From an uncultured Bacteroidales bacterium (GTDB taxonomy: Bacteria > Bacteroidota > Bacteroidia > Bacteroidales > UBA932): a stretch of DNA of 64,000 nucleotides. Location: the NCBI GenBank assembly GCA_947179325.1, contig CAMXAU010000003.1:62001-126000 (forward strand). The letters run 5' to 3'. Each line of letters opens with the position of its first letter. The first letter of the stretch is position 1. The translations under genes and the position numbers were made by a program. Under the pieces are notes generated by a model. The model saw only the letters and a list, made by a program, of their open reading frames with translations. It ran no database searches and was not told the origin of the DNA. Positions 55,149-64,000 of this stretch are shown one piece after another.

Positions 55149-56162
55149 ATGGAATATAAAATAGGAGAGCAGTCCCGCTGCGGAGTCATAGGATACGGAA
55201 GCTGGGCAACCGCCATTGTGAGTCTTCTGGCAAAGAACGGGAACGAGGTCAGATGGCATATCAGGAACAAGGATGTATATGACGGCCTTGTCACAGAGGG
55301 CAGGAACAGGAAATATCTCAATGAGACCGTATTTGACAGGAATACAATCAAGCCTTCCATGGACATCAACGAGGTTGTGGCTGACTCGGACATCATCGTG
55401 ATGGCCGCACCTTCCGCATATCTCAAGGATTTCCTTGAACCACTCACGGTGCCGCTCAAGGACAAGTTCATTGTCTCCGCGATAAAGGGGATCATCCCCG
55501 GAGACTACAAGACGGCCGTGGAATATCTGCATGACAGATACGACCTCACATACAGGCAGATCGGCATAATGTCCGGCCCGTCACATGCAGAAGAGGTCTC
55601 GCGCGGCAAGGCATCATACCTCGCCATTGTATGTACAGACCAGGAGAATGCAAGGTCAATCGGCAGGAGAATCAGCACTGATTTCCTTATGCTCAACTAT
55701 TCTTCCGACCTCTATGGAGTTGAATATGCGGCAATACTGAAGAACATCTACGCCCTTGCCGTCGGGATTGCGACCGGACTTGGATACGGGGACAATTTCC
55801 TCGCCATGCTGATATCATGCTGCGCCAAGGAGATGACACGCTTCCTGCGCGAAAGCTACCCGGCCGAGAGGGACACGATGAACGCCGAATACCTCGGTGA
55901 CCTGCTTGTGACATGCTACTCCACATATAGCCGGAACCGCCGTCTCGGGCTCCTGATCGGGCACGGATGCACAGTAAAGAGCGCGCTCAACGAAATGACA
56001 ATGATTGCTGAAGGCTATTTTGCGGCCGACTGCATAAGGCACATCAATTCCAGGCACAAGGTGAACATGCCGATTGCCGACATGGTATACGACGTCCTGT
56101 ACAGGAACGCCTCCGCAAGGCTGAGCATGAAAGAGCTTACGGGAAAGATCATTACTCCATAA
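55149..56162 (+). CDS. gpsA: Glycerol-3-phosphate dehydrogenase, NAD(P)-dependent
   Basis: A 337-residue enzyme. The Rossmann motif is CGVIGYGSWATAI (residues 11-23). SAIKGI, MSGPSHAEEV and the catalytic-lysine helix AAILKNIYALAVGIATGLGYGDN match GpsA. It reduces dihydroxyacetone phosphate to sn-glycerol-3-phosphate for phospholipid synthesis. First gene of a rightward operon; the next gene begins 12 bases after its stop. The family motif GxGxxG appears as GYGSWA. Confidence 0.95.
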   Translation: MEYKIGEQSRCGVIGYGSWATAIVSLLAKNGNEVRWHIRNKDVYDGLVTEGRNRKYLNETVFDRNTIKPSMDINEVVADSDIIVMAAPSAYLKDFLEPLTVPLKDKFIVSAIKGIIPGDYKTAVEYLHDRYDLTYRQIGIMSGPSHAEEVSRGKASYLAIVCTDQENARSIGRRISTDFLMLNYSSDLYGVEYAAILKNIYALAVGIATGLGYGDNFLAMLISCCAKEMTRFLRESYPAERDTMNAEYLGDLLVTCYSTYSRNRRLGLLIGHGCTVKSALNEMTMIAEGYFAADCIRHINSRHKVNMPIADMVYDVLYRNASARLSMKELTGKIITP

Positions 56163-56174
56163 TTTGAAAAAGAC

Positions 56175-56546
56175 ATGCACATAAGGCAAGAATACCTCAG
56201 CAGGAGCGGCTCCGAAGTATGGGAGACAGTTGTTGAATATGTAAAGAAGCACGGATGCTTCACGTCAGTGACAGGCATTCCGTATTCCGCCACCTTCGTC
56301 GGAAGCTGCATTTTCCTCAAGGGAGGAAACAAAGGCACAAAACGTGCTGATGAGGGCGAATACCTTACAGGCAAAGACTTCATTGCCGCCTACGACGCAG
56401 TCAAGACACTTGAAGTAATCAACACCGCCAAGGTAAAGCCCTACATCAAGCGGCAGCAGACCCCGTTCATAGGCCTTCTTGTCTGTGCAGGTGTAATTGA
56501 CCTGGAAGATTCAGGGGACACAGGGAATGAACTAAAGATATTTTAA
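56175..56546 (+). CDS. Uncharacterised 123-residue protein
   Basis: A small soluble protein with no signal or membrane segment (starts MHIRQEYLSRSGSEVWETVV). It has a GIPYSATFVGSCIFLKGG strand region and ends acidic (DLEDSGDTG). I do not recognise a family. It follows gpsA by 12 bases and precedes the next small protein by 4, so it is an operon member. The base composition matches its neighbours and the frame has no internal stops, so it is likely real. Confidence 0.7.
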   Translation: MHIRQEYLSRSGSEVWETVVEYVKKHGCFTSVTGIPYSATFVGSCIFLKGGNKGTKRADEGEYLTGKDFIAAYDAVKTLEVINTAKVKPYIKRQQTPFIGLLVCAGVIDLEDSGDTGNELKIF

Positions 56547-56550
56547 TGGC

Positions 56551-56931
56551 ATGATACGTAAAATAATGAGAATCGTAGCACTTACCGTGGCACTTGGGCT
56601 TGCGGTATTCGTATATTTCGGGTTCTATTTCGTTTTCGGCGAAGGCGTGAAGGCGGGTGAACTGAATTTCGTCGTCTACAAGGGGTATGTCTTCAAGACA
56701 TACGAGGGACGCATCATCCAGGCCGGATTCAGGGGAGCCTCAAAGGGAAGCACCTCGACTGCTGTACAGTCATATGAGTTCGACTTCTCGGTCACCGACA
56801 AGGCCATAGCAGACACGCTGAGCCTCTGCGCAGGAAAGAACGTCCAGCTCCACTACAAGGAATACCTCGGGGTACTTCCATGGAGAGGGAAGCAGAAATA
56901 TATAGTTGACGGCATCATAGCAGTAGAATAA
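56551..56931 (+). CDS. Uncharacterised 126-residue membrane-anchored protein
   Basis: One N-terminal membrane helix (residues about 7-31, MRIVALTVALGLAVFVYFGF), then a small beta-rich domain (FVVYKGYVFKTYEGRIIQAG, HYKEYLGVLPWRGKQKYIV). Probably anchored in the inner membrane with the domain outside. No function is recognised; similar short proteins occur in Bacteroidales. It lies between the 123-residue gene and the S9 peptidase, with gaps of 4 and 14 bases. Confidence 0.72.
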   Translation: MIRKIMRIVALTVALGLAVFVYFGFYFVFGEGVKAGELNFVVYKGYVFKTYEGRIIQAGFRGASKGSTSTAVQSYEFDFSVTDKAIADTLSLCAGKNVQLHYKEYLGVLPWRGKQKYIVDGIIAVE

Positions 56932-56945
56932 AAGACATAAATACA

Positions 56946-58895
56946 ATGAGACGATCCATCTATACCGCAGCCGCTGCGGCATTCCTCTCCATGGGCCTGT
57001 ACGCCCAGGATATTCCAGGAGCATTTGCAAGCCGCCAGGCAAACGACCAGTCAGGCAGGATACTGACCATGGAGGAGACAATATTGTCAAGGGACCTCTA
57101 TCCGAGAAGCGAAAGGTTCAGGTGGCAGAAAGACGGGAAAACCTATAAGGCAGTAAAGGCATCAGAGGCCGTCCAGCCACAAAGGCGCAATGCCTATGAG
57201 GCCTTCACAGAAGGCAACGGCCTGTATATGCGTGACACCCTGGGGAATGTCACAGCCATAGCCGAGGACTGCGACAGGAACATTGTATATGGGCAGTCCG
57301 TCAGCAGAAACGAATTCGGAATCGACGGCGGGATATTCTGGTCCCCTGACAGGAGCAGGCTCGCATTCTACAGGAAGGACGAAAGCGCGGTCACCGACTT
57401 CCCCCTGCTTGACATCAGGACAAGGACAGGAGAGCTGAAGCCGCTTAAATACCCTATGGCAGGCATGGCGTCTGAGGTGCTGAGGCTATGTGTCTACGAC
57501 ATGGCATCCGGGGACACGCTGCATGTGAAGGCAAATGACTTCGGGCACGACCGCTACCTTACCAACATCACATGGTCCCCGGACAGCAGGAGCATATTCA
57601 TACAGGTCCTTGACCGCAGCCAGAAACACATGAGGCTCAACATGTACGATGCCTCTACCGGTGATTTCGTGAAGACCATACTCAGTGAGGACAACAGCAA
57701 TTATGTGGAGCCGCTTGACCCTCTGTATTTCATAGACGGCAGCAACAGCAGGTTCATATACCGCACTGCAAACAGGGACGGTTTCCGCAACCTGTACCTG
57801 TGCGATACCGACGGGGCTATCCAGAGGCTGACAGCGACTGATGCAGATGTGGAATACATAGGCAATGACGGGAAGGATGTATATTATACCTCGGCGGAGG
57901 TCTCCCCTGTCGAGAACCATTTTTTCAAGATAAACATCAAGACAGGCAAGAAGACAAGGCTGACATATGCAGAAGGATGGCATACCGTCTTCCCAAGCCC
58001 TGACTACAGGCTGTTCATCGACCATTACACAAGCATCGCGAATCCAGGGGTGACAGACCTCTGCACAACGGACGGCAAGAAAAGGGAGAACCTTCATAAA
58101 TGCGAGGACCCTACCATGGACTACGCATATTCGAAGATAATGCTCGGCAGCGTCAAGAGCGCAGACGGAAAATACGACAACTACTACAGGCTGATCCTTC
58201 CGAAGGACTTCGACCCTTCGAGGAAATATCCGATGGTCCTCTATGTCTACGGTGGGCCGCACTCCCAGATGGTGCGCAACACCTACATGGCAGAGCTGCG
58301 CAGATGGGAGATGTACATGGCCCAGAGAGGATATATAGTATATGTACAGGACAACAGGGGGACACAGAACCGCGGACTTGACTTCGAGCAGGCAATCCAC
58401 GGGCAGTGCGGACAGGCAGAGATGGCAGACCAGATAGAGGGAATCAGGATGATGGCAGAACTGCCTTTCGTTGACAGGGACCGCATCGGAGTGCACGGAT
58501 GGAGCTACGGAGGGTTCATGACAATATCACTCGTGACTAATTACCCGGACATATTCAAGGTGGCAGTTGCCGGAGGCCCGGTCATTGACTGGAAATGGTA
58601 TGAGGTAATGTACGGGGAAAGATACATGGACAGCCCGTCAGTAAACCAGGAGGGATATGAAAAGGTAAGCCTGATCAACAAGGCAAAGGACCTGAAGGGC
58701 AAGCTGCTCATCTGCCAGGGAGCTGTTGACCCGGTCGTTGTATGGCAGCACAGCCTGAGCTTCGTCCAGGAGTGCATCAACAACAATGTGCAGGTGGACT
58801 ATTTCCCTTACCCTACAGCAGAGCACAATATGTTCGGACGGGAGCGCGTGCATCTGTACGACAAGGTCTCAGAATATTTTGACACCTGGCTTTAG
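56946..58895 (+). CDS. S9 family dipeptidyl-peptidase IV-like peptidase
   Basis: A 649-residue periplasmic serine peptidase with a signal peptide cut near LYAQ. Residues about 90-430 form a beta-propeller (DPPIV_N), and the alpha/beta-hydrolase domain follows. The catalytic triad is Ser520 in GWSYGGF, Asp595 in GAVDPVV and His627 in TAEHNMFG. It would remove dipeptides with proline or alanine at the second position. It is preceded by a 14-base gap and followed by the oxidoreductase after 5 bases. The length is a little shorter than most bacterial DPP IV proteins (about 700). Confidence 0.92.
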   Translation: MRRSIYTAAAAAFLSMGLYAQDIPGAFASRQANDQSGRILTMEETILSRDLYPRSERFRWQKDGKTYKAVKASEAVQPQRRNAYEAFTEGNGLYMRDTLGNVTAIAEDCDRNIVYGQSVSRNEFGIDGGIFWSPDRSRLAFYRKDESAVTDFPLLDIRTRTGELKPLKYPMAGMASEVLRLCVYDMASGDTLHVKANDFGHDRYLTNITWSPDSRSIFIQVLDRSQKHMRLNMYDASTGDFVKTILSEDNSNYVEPLDPLYFIDGSNSRFIYRTANRDGFRNLYLCDTDGAIQRLTATDADVEYIGNDGKDVYYTSAEVSPVENHFFKINIKTGKKTRLTYAEGWHTVFPSPDYRLFIDHYTSIANPGVTDLCTTDGKKRENLHKCEDPTMDYAYSKIMLGSVKSADGKYDNYYRLILPKDFDPSRKYPMVLYVYGGPHSQMVRNTYMAELRRWEMYMAQRGYIVYVQDNRGTQNRGLDFEQAIHGQCGQAEMADQIEGIRMMAELPFVDRDRIGVHGWSYGGFMTISLVTNYPDIFKVAVAGGPVIDWKWYEVMYGERYMDSPSVNQEGYEKVSLINKAKDLKGKLLICQGAVDPVVVWQHSLSFVQECINNNVQVDYFPYPTAEHNMFGRERVHLYDKVSEYFDTWL

Positions 58896-58900
58896 ACAAC

Positions 58901-59902
58901 ATGGAAAAATTCAGGATAGGCATTATCGGAGCGGGCCATATCGCAGAGAAGATGGCCGCTACAATTGCAGGCATGGACAATGCTGAAGCCTACGCAGTTG
59001 CCTCGCGAGAACTTGGGAAAGCCAGGGATTTTGCAGACAGATGGGGATTCACCAAGGCATACGGCAGCTATGAGGAGCTTGCAGACGACCCGCTTGTCGA
59101 ACTGATATATGTGGCCACACCGCACTCTCTCCATCACAGACATGTAATGATGTGCCTTGAAAAGGGGAAGCCGGTATTGTGTGAAAAGGCCTTCATGCTC
59201 AATGCATCAGAGGCAAAGGAGGCTATCGGGCTTGCCAGGAGCAGAGGGGTGTTCCTTGCCGAGGCAATATGGACACGATACATGCCGTCAAGGAGATATA
59301 TCAAAAAGATTATAGACAGCGGAGAGATAGGAGTTCCTTCTCTGCTGACAGCCCACCTCAGCTACCCTGTCTCACACAAGGAGAGGATCATCAGGCCGGA
59401 ACTCGGAGGCGGGGCACTCCTTGACCTTGGGGTCTACTGCATCAATTTCGCCCTGATGAATTTCGGTGACGACATCTCGGGAATCACCTCTGTATGCACC
59501 AAGTCAGAGACCGGGATGGACATGACAGACAATATAACCATTGCCTACAGGGACGGACGCACCGCTGTCCTTACATCATCTGCGTTATGCGCAGACGACA
59601 GGCAGGGCATCATACGTGGGAACAAGGGATATATTGTAGTGGACAACATCAACAACCCTTTACATATAGAGCTGTATGACAGGAGCCACGAACTCGTAAG
59701 GACCTACGACATGCCACCGCAGATAACCGGATTTGAATATGAAGTCCAGGCCTGCATGGATGCAATCAAGGCCGGGAAGACAGAACCTGAGGCAATGCCG
59801 CACAGCGAAATCACGAAAGTCATGGAAATCATGGACAGCCTACGCGCGGACTGGGGCGTCCGTTTCCCTGGTGAAGAGAAGCAGCATTCCTGCACAGAAT
59901 AA
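58901..59902 (+). CDS. Gfo/Idh/MocA-family NAD(P)-dependent oxidoreductase
   Basis: A 333-residue protein. The N-terminal Rossmann domain has IGIIGAGHIAEKMA, VELIYVATPHSLHH and the lysine-bearing VLCEKAF motif. The C-terminal domain carries GGGALLDLGVYCINF. It resembles the dihydrodiol-dehydrogenase/xylose-dehydrogenase subgroup. Substrate unknown, probably a sugar or polyol derivative. It is in the gpsA operon between the S9 peptidase and sdaA. Confidence 0.9.
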   Translation: MEKFRIGIIGAGHIAEKMAATIAGMDNAEAYAVASRELGKARDFADRWGFTKAYGSYEELADDPLVELIYVATPHSLHHRHVMMCLEKGKPVLCEKAFMLNASEAKEAIGLARSRGVFLAEAIWTRYMPSRRYIKKIIDSGEIGVPSLLTAHLSYPVSHKERIIRPELGGGALLDLGVYCINFALMNFGDDISGITSVCTKSETGMDMTDNITIAYRDGRTAVLTSSALCADDRQGIIRGNKGYIVVDNINNPLHIELYDRSHELVRTYDMPPQITGFEYEVQACMDAIKAGKTEPEAMPHSEITKVMEIMDSLRADWGVRFPGEEKQHSCTE

Positions 59903-59928
59903 CATATTGCGAGACAGATTAATTACAG

Positions 59929-61170
59929 ATGAAAAGCATCAGAAACATATACAAGATAGGAAAAGGTCCGTCCAGCAGCCATACCATGGGTCCATACAAG
60001 GCTGTCAATTCATACCTGATGAACCATCCGGACACAAAAGGGCTGCAGGTAACCCTCTATGGTTCACTTGCAGCTACAGGCAAGGGCCACCTCACAGACG
60101 AGGCGATAAAGGAGGCATATTCCTCATGGGCAAAGAATAAAGGCGGAGAAGACAAGGGCGGAGTTGAGATTATATGGAAGCCCAAGGAATCACTTCCCGG
60201 ACATCCGAACGGGATGACAGTCTCATCCATTGGAAATGATGGCGGCACATACGGCAGCTGGACCTACTACAGCATCGGAGGAGGTGACATAAAATGCGAA
60301 GAGAAGCCTGAATCCGAAGACAATCCGGACTATTACAGCCTTGACACATTGAGCGAGATCCTAGAATGGTGCAACCACAACGGCAAGGCATTCTGGGAAT
60401 ATGTTGACGAGAAAGAAGGAGCCGTCCCGGGATTCTGGGAGCACCTTGAGCGTGTATGGCAAGTCATGTGCGAGGCCGTGGAACGCGGGATAGACCAGGA
60501 AGGCGCACTTCCCGGCCCTCTGCATATCAGGAGAAAGGCATCAAGCTACTTCATCCGCGCAGAAGGCTATAAGGATGTGCTGCGCACCCGGGGACTGATA
60601 TTCTCGTACGCTCTGGCTGTCAGCGAAGAGAACGCCTGCGGAGGAACGATCGTGACAGCACCTACATGCGGTTCATGCGGGGTTGTCCCTGGAGTGCTCT
60701 ACCATCTGAAAAAAGTCTACGGATTCAGCGACAAGCGTATCATAAGGTCGCTTGCCACAGCCGGTATCGTCGGCAATGTCGTCAAGCAGAACGCTTCTGT
60801 ATCAGGTGCAGAGGTCGGCTGCCAGGGAGAGGTCGGTGTCGCATGCGCCATGGCGGCTGCAGCTGCAACACAGCTCATGGGCGGAAGCCCTTCCCAGATA
60901 GAATACGCTGCGGAAATGGGCCTTGAGCACCATCTCGGGCTGACCTGCGACCCTGTGTGCGGACTCGTGCAGATACCATGCATAGAGAGGAACGCATACG
61001 CAGCAGCAAGGGCACTGGATGCCAGCATATATGCACTCTACACAGACGGGCTTCACAGAGTATCTTTCGACCAGGTGGTCAATGTAATGAAAGAGACAGG
61101 AAAAGACCTCCCGTCTGTCTACAAGGAGACTTCAGAGGGAGGTCTTGCAAAAGTTCTTGAACAAAAATAG
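59929..61170 (+). CDS. sdaA: L-serine ammonia-lyase, iron-sulfur type, single chain
   Basis: A 413-residue enzyme with the alpha and beta parts fused. The N-terminal GPSSSHTMGPYKA is the serine-binding signature. The 4Fe-4S cysteines are in TAPTCGSCGVVPG and the CDPVCGLVQIPCIERNA segment, and the C-terminal helix is typical. It converts L-serine to pyruvate and ammonia. It is the last gene of this rightward operon, 26 bases after the oxidoreductase, and convergent with the GH31 gene 18 bases away. Confidence 0.95.
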   Translation: MKSIRNIYKIGKGPSSSHTMGPYKAVNSYLMNHPDTKGLQVTLYGSLAATGKGHLTDEAIKEAYSSWAKNKGGEDKGGVEIIWKPKESLPGHPNGMTVSSIGNDGGTYGSWTYYSIGGGDIKCEEKPESEDNPDYYSLDTLSEILEWCNHNGKAFWEYVDEKEGAVPGFWEHLERVWQVMCEAVERGIDQEGALPGPLHIRRKASSYFIRAEGYKDVLRTRGLIFSYALAVSEENACGGTIVTAPTCGSCGVVPGVLYHLKKVYGFSDKRIIRSLATAGIVGNVVKQNASVSGAEVGCQGEVGVACAMAAAAATQLMGGSPSQIEYAAEMGLEHHLGLTCDPVCGLVQIPCIERNAYAAARALDASIYALYTDGLHRVSFDQVVNVMKETGKDLPSVYKETSEGGLAKVLEQK

Positions 61171-61188
61171 CCAAGTACGGATCCCCGG

Positions 61189-64000
61189 CTACCTCATGTA
61201 GGCGGGGACAACTCCGTCATATGGCTTCAGTTCCTTGGCAACCACATACCTCTTACGCCCGTCATAATGCACATCATACTCGTAGACCTGTGCCATCGGG
61301 GCATGTACATAGACCTTTATTTCCCTTTCCTTAAACATTCCATCGAATGATCCGACACGGTCTCCTATAGTAAGTACGCATCTGTCGTTATCCCAATCGA
61401 AATCAATGCGGCTGTACTTCCCTTTCTCATAATTGTAGTTGACCCCCTCGTCCTCATACAGGTAGGATGAGCCATATGCCCCGGTATAGACATGCACTTC
61501 AAGATAGCCGTCCTGAGACTGTGACGTGTATTCAATCTCCGGCCCCATAGGGATTATGCTTCCGGCACGTACATATACCGGCAGATGCCCGTATGGTGCA
61601 TCAGCAACGATATTCTTTCCTCCATTCAGGAGATGCCCTGTCCTGAAATCATACCATCTGCCCTCCGGGAGATACACCTTTCGGCTGCGTGCTCCGTATT
61701 CATACACAGGGCAGACCATGAATGAGCTGCCGAACATGAACTGGTCACTGATGTTGTGTACTTTATGCTCATCCGGGAAGTCCATGACAAGCGGACGCAT
61801 TATGGTCCCGTCATGTGTCCATGTCCTGGAAGCCATCGTATAGATATAAGGCATAAGCTTATATCTCAGCTTATTATAATAAAGCATGCTCTGATACGCA
61901 GGATGTGTCTCCGGAGCTATATTGTAAAGCTCACGGTACGGGTACTGCCCGTGGGAGCGGTAAAGCGGGCAGAATGCCCCCCACTGATGCCATCTGGCAT
62001 TAAGTTCACGCCATTCCTCCATCTCCGGACTGCCCTCGACAGCGGTCTCGAATTTATGCTGTACGCAGAAGCCTCCTATATCCTGTGTCCAGTAAGGGAT
62101 GCCTGACATTGCGAAGTTAAGTCCGGCGGAAATCTGCGCCTTCATATCCTCCCAGCATGTGCCGATGTCCCCGGACCATGTCGCGGTGGAATACCTCTGA
62201 AGCCCAGCGAATCCGGACCTTGTCAGAAGGAAGACCCTCTGGTTCGGAGACTCTTTCCTCTGGCCTTCATAGATAGCCTTGGCATTCATCAGGGCATATG
62301 CATTCAGATAACGTGCAGAAGAGCCAAGATATGTAGGACCGGACAACGCCTTGCGGTATTCCAGCGAGGCATTGGAAAGGATATCAGGCTCAGACGCATC
62401 CATCCACCAGGCATCGATGCCCTTTGAGAAAAGATGTTCATTCATCTGTTTCCAGAAAAGCTTGCGGGCCTTCGGATTATAGGCATCATAGAAGGAGCCT
62501 ATATATCCCGGTCCTATCCAGTCACGGACGCTGTCCTGCACTGCACGCTGGTACATGGCCCCGATTTTATCCAGTTCGCGGTAATGCTCCGTAGAGGCAT
62601 AGAATTTCGGCCAGACGGATATCATGATATTCGCATTAAGGCTATGCACGCTGTCAATCATAGCCTGCGGATCAGGGAAGCGTGCAGGATCAAATTCATG
62701 GCTTCCCCATGCATCCTCTTCCCAATACGACCAGTCCATGACTATGTTGTCGATTCCAATTCCTCTTCGCCTGTTCTCAGACAGGGCATCAAGAAGTTCA
62801 TCCTGTGTCTTGTAGCGTTCACGGCTCTGCCAATATCCCATTGCCCATTTCGGCATTATCTGGCTTTTGCCTGTAAGCCTGCGGTAGCCAGCGATTACAG
62901 CGTCCGCATTATGCCCTGCAATGAAATAGTAGTCAACCTGGTCACCGATTTCACTCCACCATGACTGCTTGGTCTGCTCCTCTTCTGGAACCGGGGTGAG
63001 AGCCTTCAGGGAAATGTACGAGACACCTCCGTCAGGACGCCATACAACCTTGACTTTGCGCGGCTTTCCCTTCTCCATGTTGACATTGAACTTCACACTG
63101 TTCGGGTTCCATGCTGTACGCCAATGCTCCGGAACGACTTCTTCTCCGTCCATATAGACAGTGGTATATCCTGCATAATACAATATGAAACGGTATGTCC
63201 CGCTTTCTTCAGGTGTTATTTCACCCTCCCAGGTTATAGTCGAGCCATAGAACCTGGACATGAACTCCTCCGGGAAATCCTTTACCTTCTCAAGGTCCGA
63301 ATAGTCCAGTCTCTGCTCATTCCGCTCTATTGTACTGCCGTCGGCATCACGGTATACGGCACGCAGCCCTGAAGTCCCGAATGCCTCGTCAAGCTGGGCG
63401 TAGTCACGGGGATCGCCCCATCTTGTCAGGGAATAATTGTCCCACAGGATACCGTAGCCAACTGTAGAGACGATGAAAGGGACTGAGACTTTAGTGTTGT
63501 ACTGATAAAGCGTCTCATTCTTCCCCTTGTAGTTGAATTCATCGCTCTGATGCTGCCCGAGCCCGTGAAATGACTCGTGCGCAGGAGACAAGAATACCTG
63601 GCGCACTGAATAGCCCTTGCCGTCTTCGGTCTCGATGCCGGTAAATTCCCTTCTGTCCTCCTGGAGCATATGCTTCCCTTTATGGTCAATGTACGTCACC
63701 TTTCCAGTTGCCATGTTGACACTTACATTCAACGAATCTGTAGAGATGACAGTCTCATCCGCTCCCTTTTTGAGCCTGATACGGCAGCGTTTTCTGCTTT
63801 TTTTCAGGACAGACAATGAACTGCGCCTTGAAAACTCCGCTTCCTGCGGGACAGCGGAGACTCTCACTATATTGTCAGAGATAACCTCAACGCGTATCTT
63901 TTCACCGTTTTCGGCCTTGATTGTAACATTTCTGCCGGATCTCCTGACATCACCGCATGACACAGCTGCCAGCAACAGAAGAAAAAGGTATATAGTCCTT
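61189..64000 (-). CDS. GH31 alpha-glycosidase lipoprotein with PA14 insertion (5' end cut)
   Basis: The open frame runs to the window edge: the bases up to 63999 encode RTIYLFLLLLAAVSC, a lipoprotein signal. The real start is therefore just outside the window, and the TTG at 63975 is not the start. The GH31 barrel has MPKWAMGYWQSRERY, DNIVMDWSYW and the nucleophile Asp in WWMDASEPD (Asp codon at 62398-62400). The N-terminal beta-sandwich is interrupted by a PA14-like module (about nt 63280-63000; YRFILYYAGYTTVYMDG). Layout and motifs are closest to alpha-xylosidases and related alpha-glycosidases that act on xyloglucan-type oligosaccharides. Substrate is not proved. It is convergent with sdaA and not part of PUL 2. 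Confidence 0.92.
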   Translation of the reverse strand, partial: RTIYLFLLLLAAVSCGDVRRSGRNVTIKAENGEKIRVEVISDNIVRVSAVPQEAEFSRRSSLSVLKKSRKRCRIRLKKGADETVISTDSLNVSVNMATGKVTYIDHKGKHMLQEDRREFTGIETEDGKGYSVRQVFLSPAHESFHGLGQHQSDEFNYKGKNETLYQYNTKVSVPFIVSTVGYGILWDNYSLTRWGDPRDYAQLDEAFGTSGLRAVYRDADGSTIERNEQRLDYSDLEKVKDFPEEFMSRFYGSTITWEGEITPEESGTYRFILYYAGYTTVYMDGEEVVPEHWRTAWNPNSVKFNVNMEKGKPRKVKVVWRPDGGVSYISLKALTPVPEEEQTKQSWWSEIGDQVDYYFIAGHNADAVIAGYRRLTGKSQIMPKWAMGYWQSRERYKTQDELLDALSENRRRGIGIDNIVMDWSYWEEDAWGSHEFDPARFPDPQAMIDSVHSLNANIMISVWPKFYASTEHYRELDKIGAMYQRAVQDSVRDWIGPGYIGSFYDAYNPKARKLFWKQMNEHLFSKGIDAWWMDASEPDILSNASLEYRKALSGPTYLGSSARYLNAYALMNAKAIYEGQRKESPNQRVFLLTRSGFAGLQRYSTATWSGDIGTCWEDMKAQISAGLNFAMSGIPYWTQDIGGFCVQHKFETAVEGSPEMEEWRELNARWHQWGAFCPLYRSHGQYPYRELYNIAPETHPAYQSMLYYNKLRYKLMPYIYTMASRTWTHDGTIMRPLVMDFPDEHKVHNISDQFMFGSSFMVCPVYEYGARSRKVYLPEGRWYDFRTGHLLNGGKNIVADAPYGHLPVYVRAGSIIPMGPEIEYTSQSQDGYLEVHVYTGAYGSSYLYEDEGVNYNYEKGKYSRIDFDWDNDRCVLTIGDRVGSFDGMFKEREIKVYVHAPMAQVYEYDVHYDGRKRYVVAKELKPYDGVVPAYMR

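Noticed and set aside
57486..58496. 336-codon leftward frame inside the S9 peptidase gene
   Set aside because: Antisense to an intact peptidase with full catalytic triad; no family motif in the translation.
63975..64000. TTG 63975 as the start of the GH31 gene
   Set aside because: The frame stays open upstream and encodes a full lipoprotein signal; the start is outside the window.

Overview
The window reads as a chromosomal segment of a Bacteroidales-type bacterium (phylum Bacteroidota). The evidence is three SusC/SusD pairs, a hybrid two-component sensor/AraC regulator, a FecI/FecR sigma/anti-sigma pair, many lipoprotein glycosidases, and promoters of the Bacteroidota form TTTG-N19-21-TAnnTTTG. 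I cannot name the genus. No tRNA, rRNA, CRISPR, insertion sequence or phage gene was seen. No stretch without a gene exceeds about 265 bases.

Region 1 (1-5618) is a small sugar-catabolism locus. A LacI-type repressor and a truncated DapA/NanA-family aldolase run leftward. A ribulokinase-like FGGY kinase, an unusual FGE-fold/beta-propeller fusion lipoprotein and a DUF1573 protein run rightward. The two transcription units share a striking palindromic promoter/operator. Region 2 (5668-10500) holds umuDC and a GntR(YtrA)-controlled ABC transporter operon, divergent from each other across a control region with an 11-bp perfect inverted repeat.

Region 3 (10608-25478) is a polysaccharide utilization locus (PUL 1) under FecI/FecR trans-envelope control: STN-bearing SusC, SusD, GH18 endo-glycosidase-like protein, two surface glycan-binding-like lipoproteins (DUF1735 with F5/8C or LamG modules), DUF1573 protein and a GH20-PA14 hexosaminidase. 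The content suggests GlcNAc-containing glycans such as N-glycans or chitin-like oligosaccharides. Region 4 (25475-30367) is largely housekeeping: ffh, lysA, a deoxyhypusine-synthase-like enzyme and a membrane-anchored AraC regulator.

Region 5 (30390-55033, all leftward) is a large PUL 2: a hybrid two-component system, then a lipoprotein with a phosphodiester-glycosidase (NAGPA)-like domain, SusC, SusD, a short SusC lacking the usual N-terminal extension, SusD, a GH28-like beta-helix protein, GH20, GH3 and GH3. The short gaps and overlaps suggest one transcript. Region 6 (55149-61170) is a rightward operon: gpsA, two small uncharacterised proteins, an S9 dipeptidyl-peptidase, a Gfo/Idh/MocA oxidoreductase and sdaA. 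The window ends inside a leftward GH31-PA14 lipoprotein.

The most interesting items are the face-to-face promoters at 1137-1198, the FGE-fold/propeller fusion without FGE cysteines, the umuDC/ABC intergenic inverted repeat, the divergent sigma/anti-sigma pair with a hairpin-rich SusC leader, the phosphodiester-glycosidase-like first gene of PUL 2, the short SusC, and the deoxyhypusine-synthase-like enzyme.
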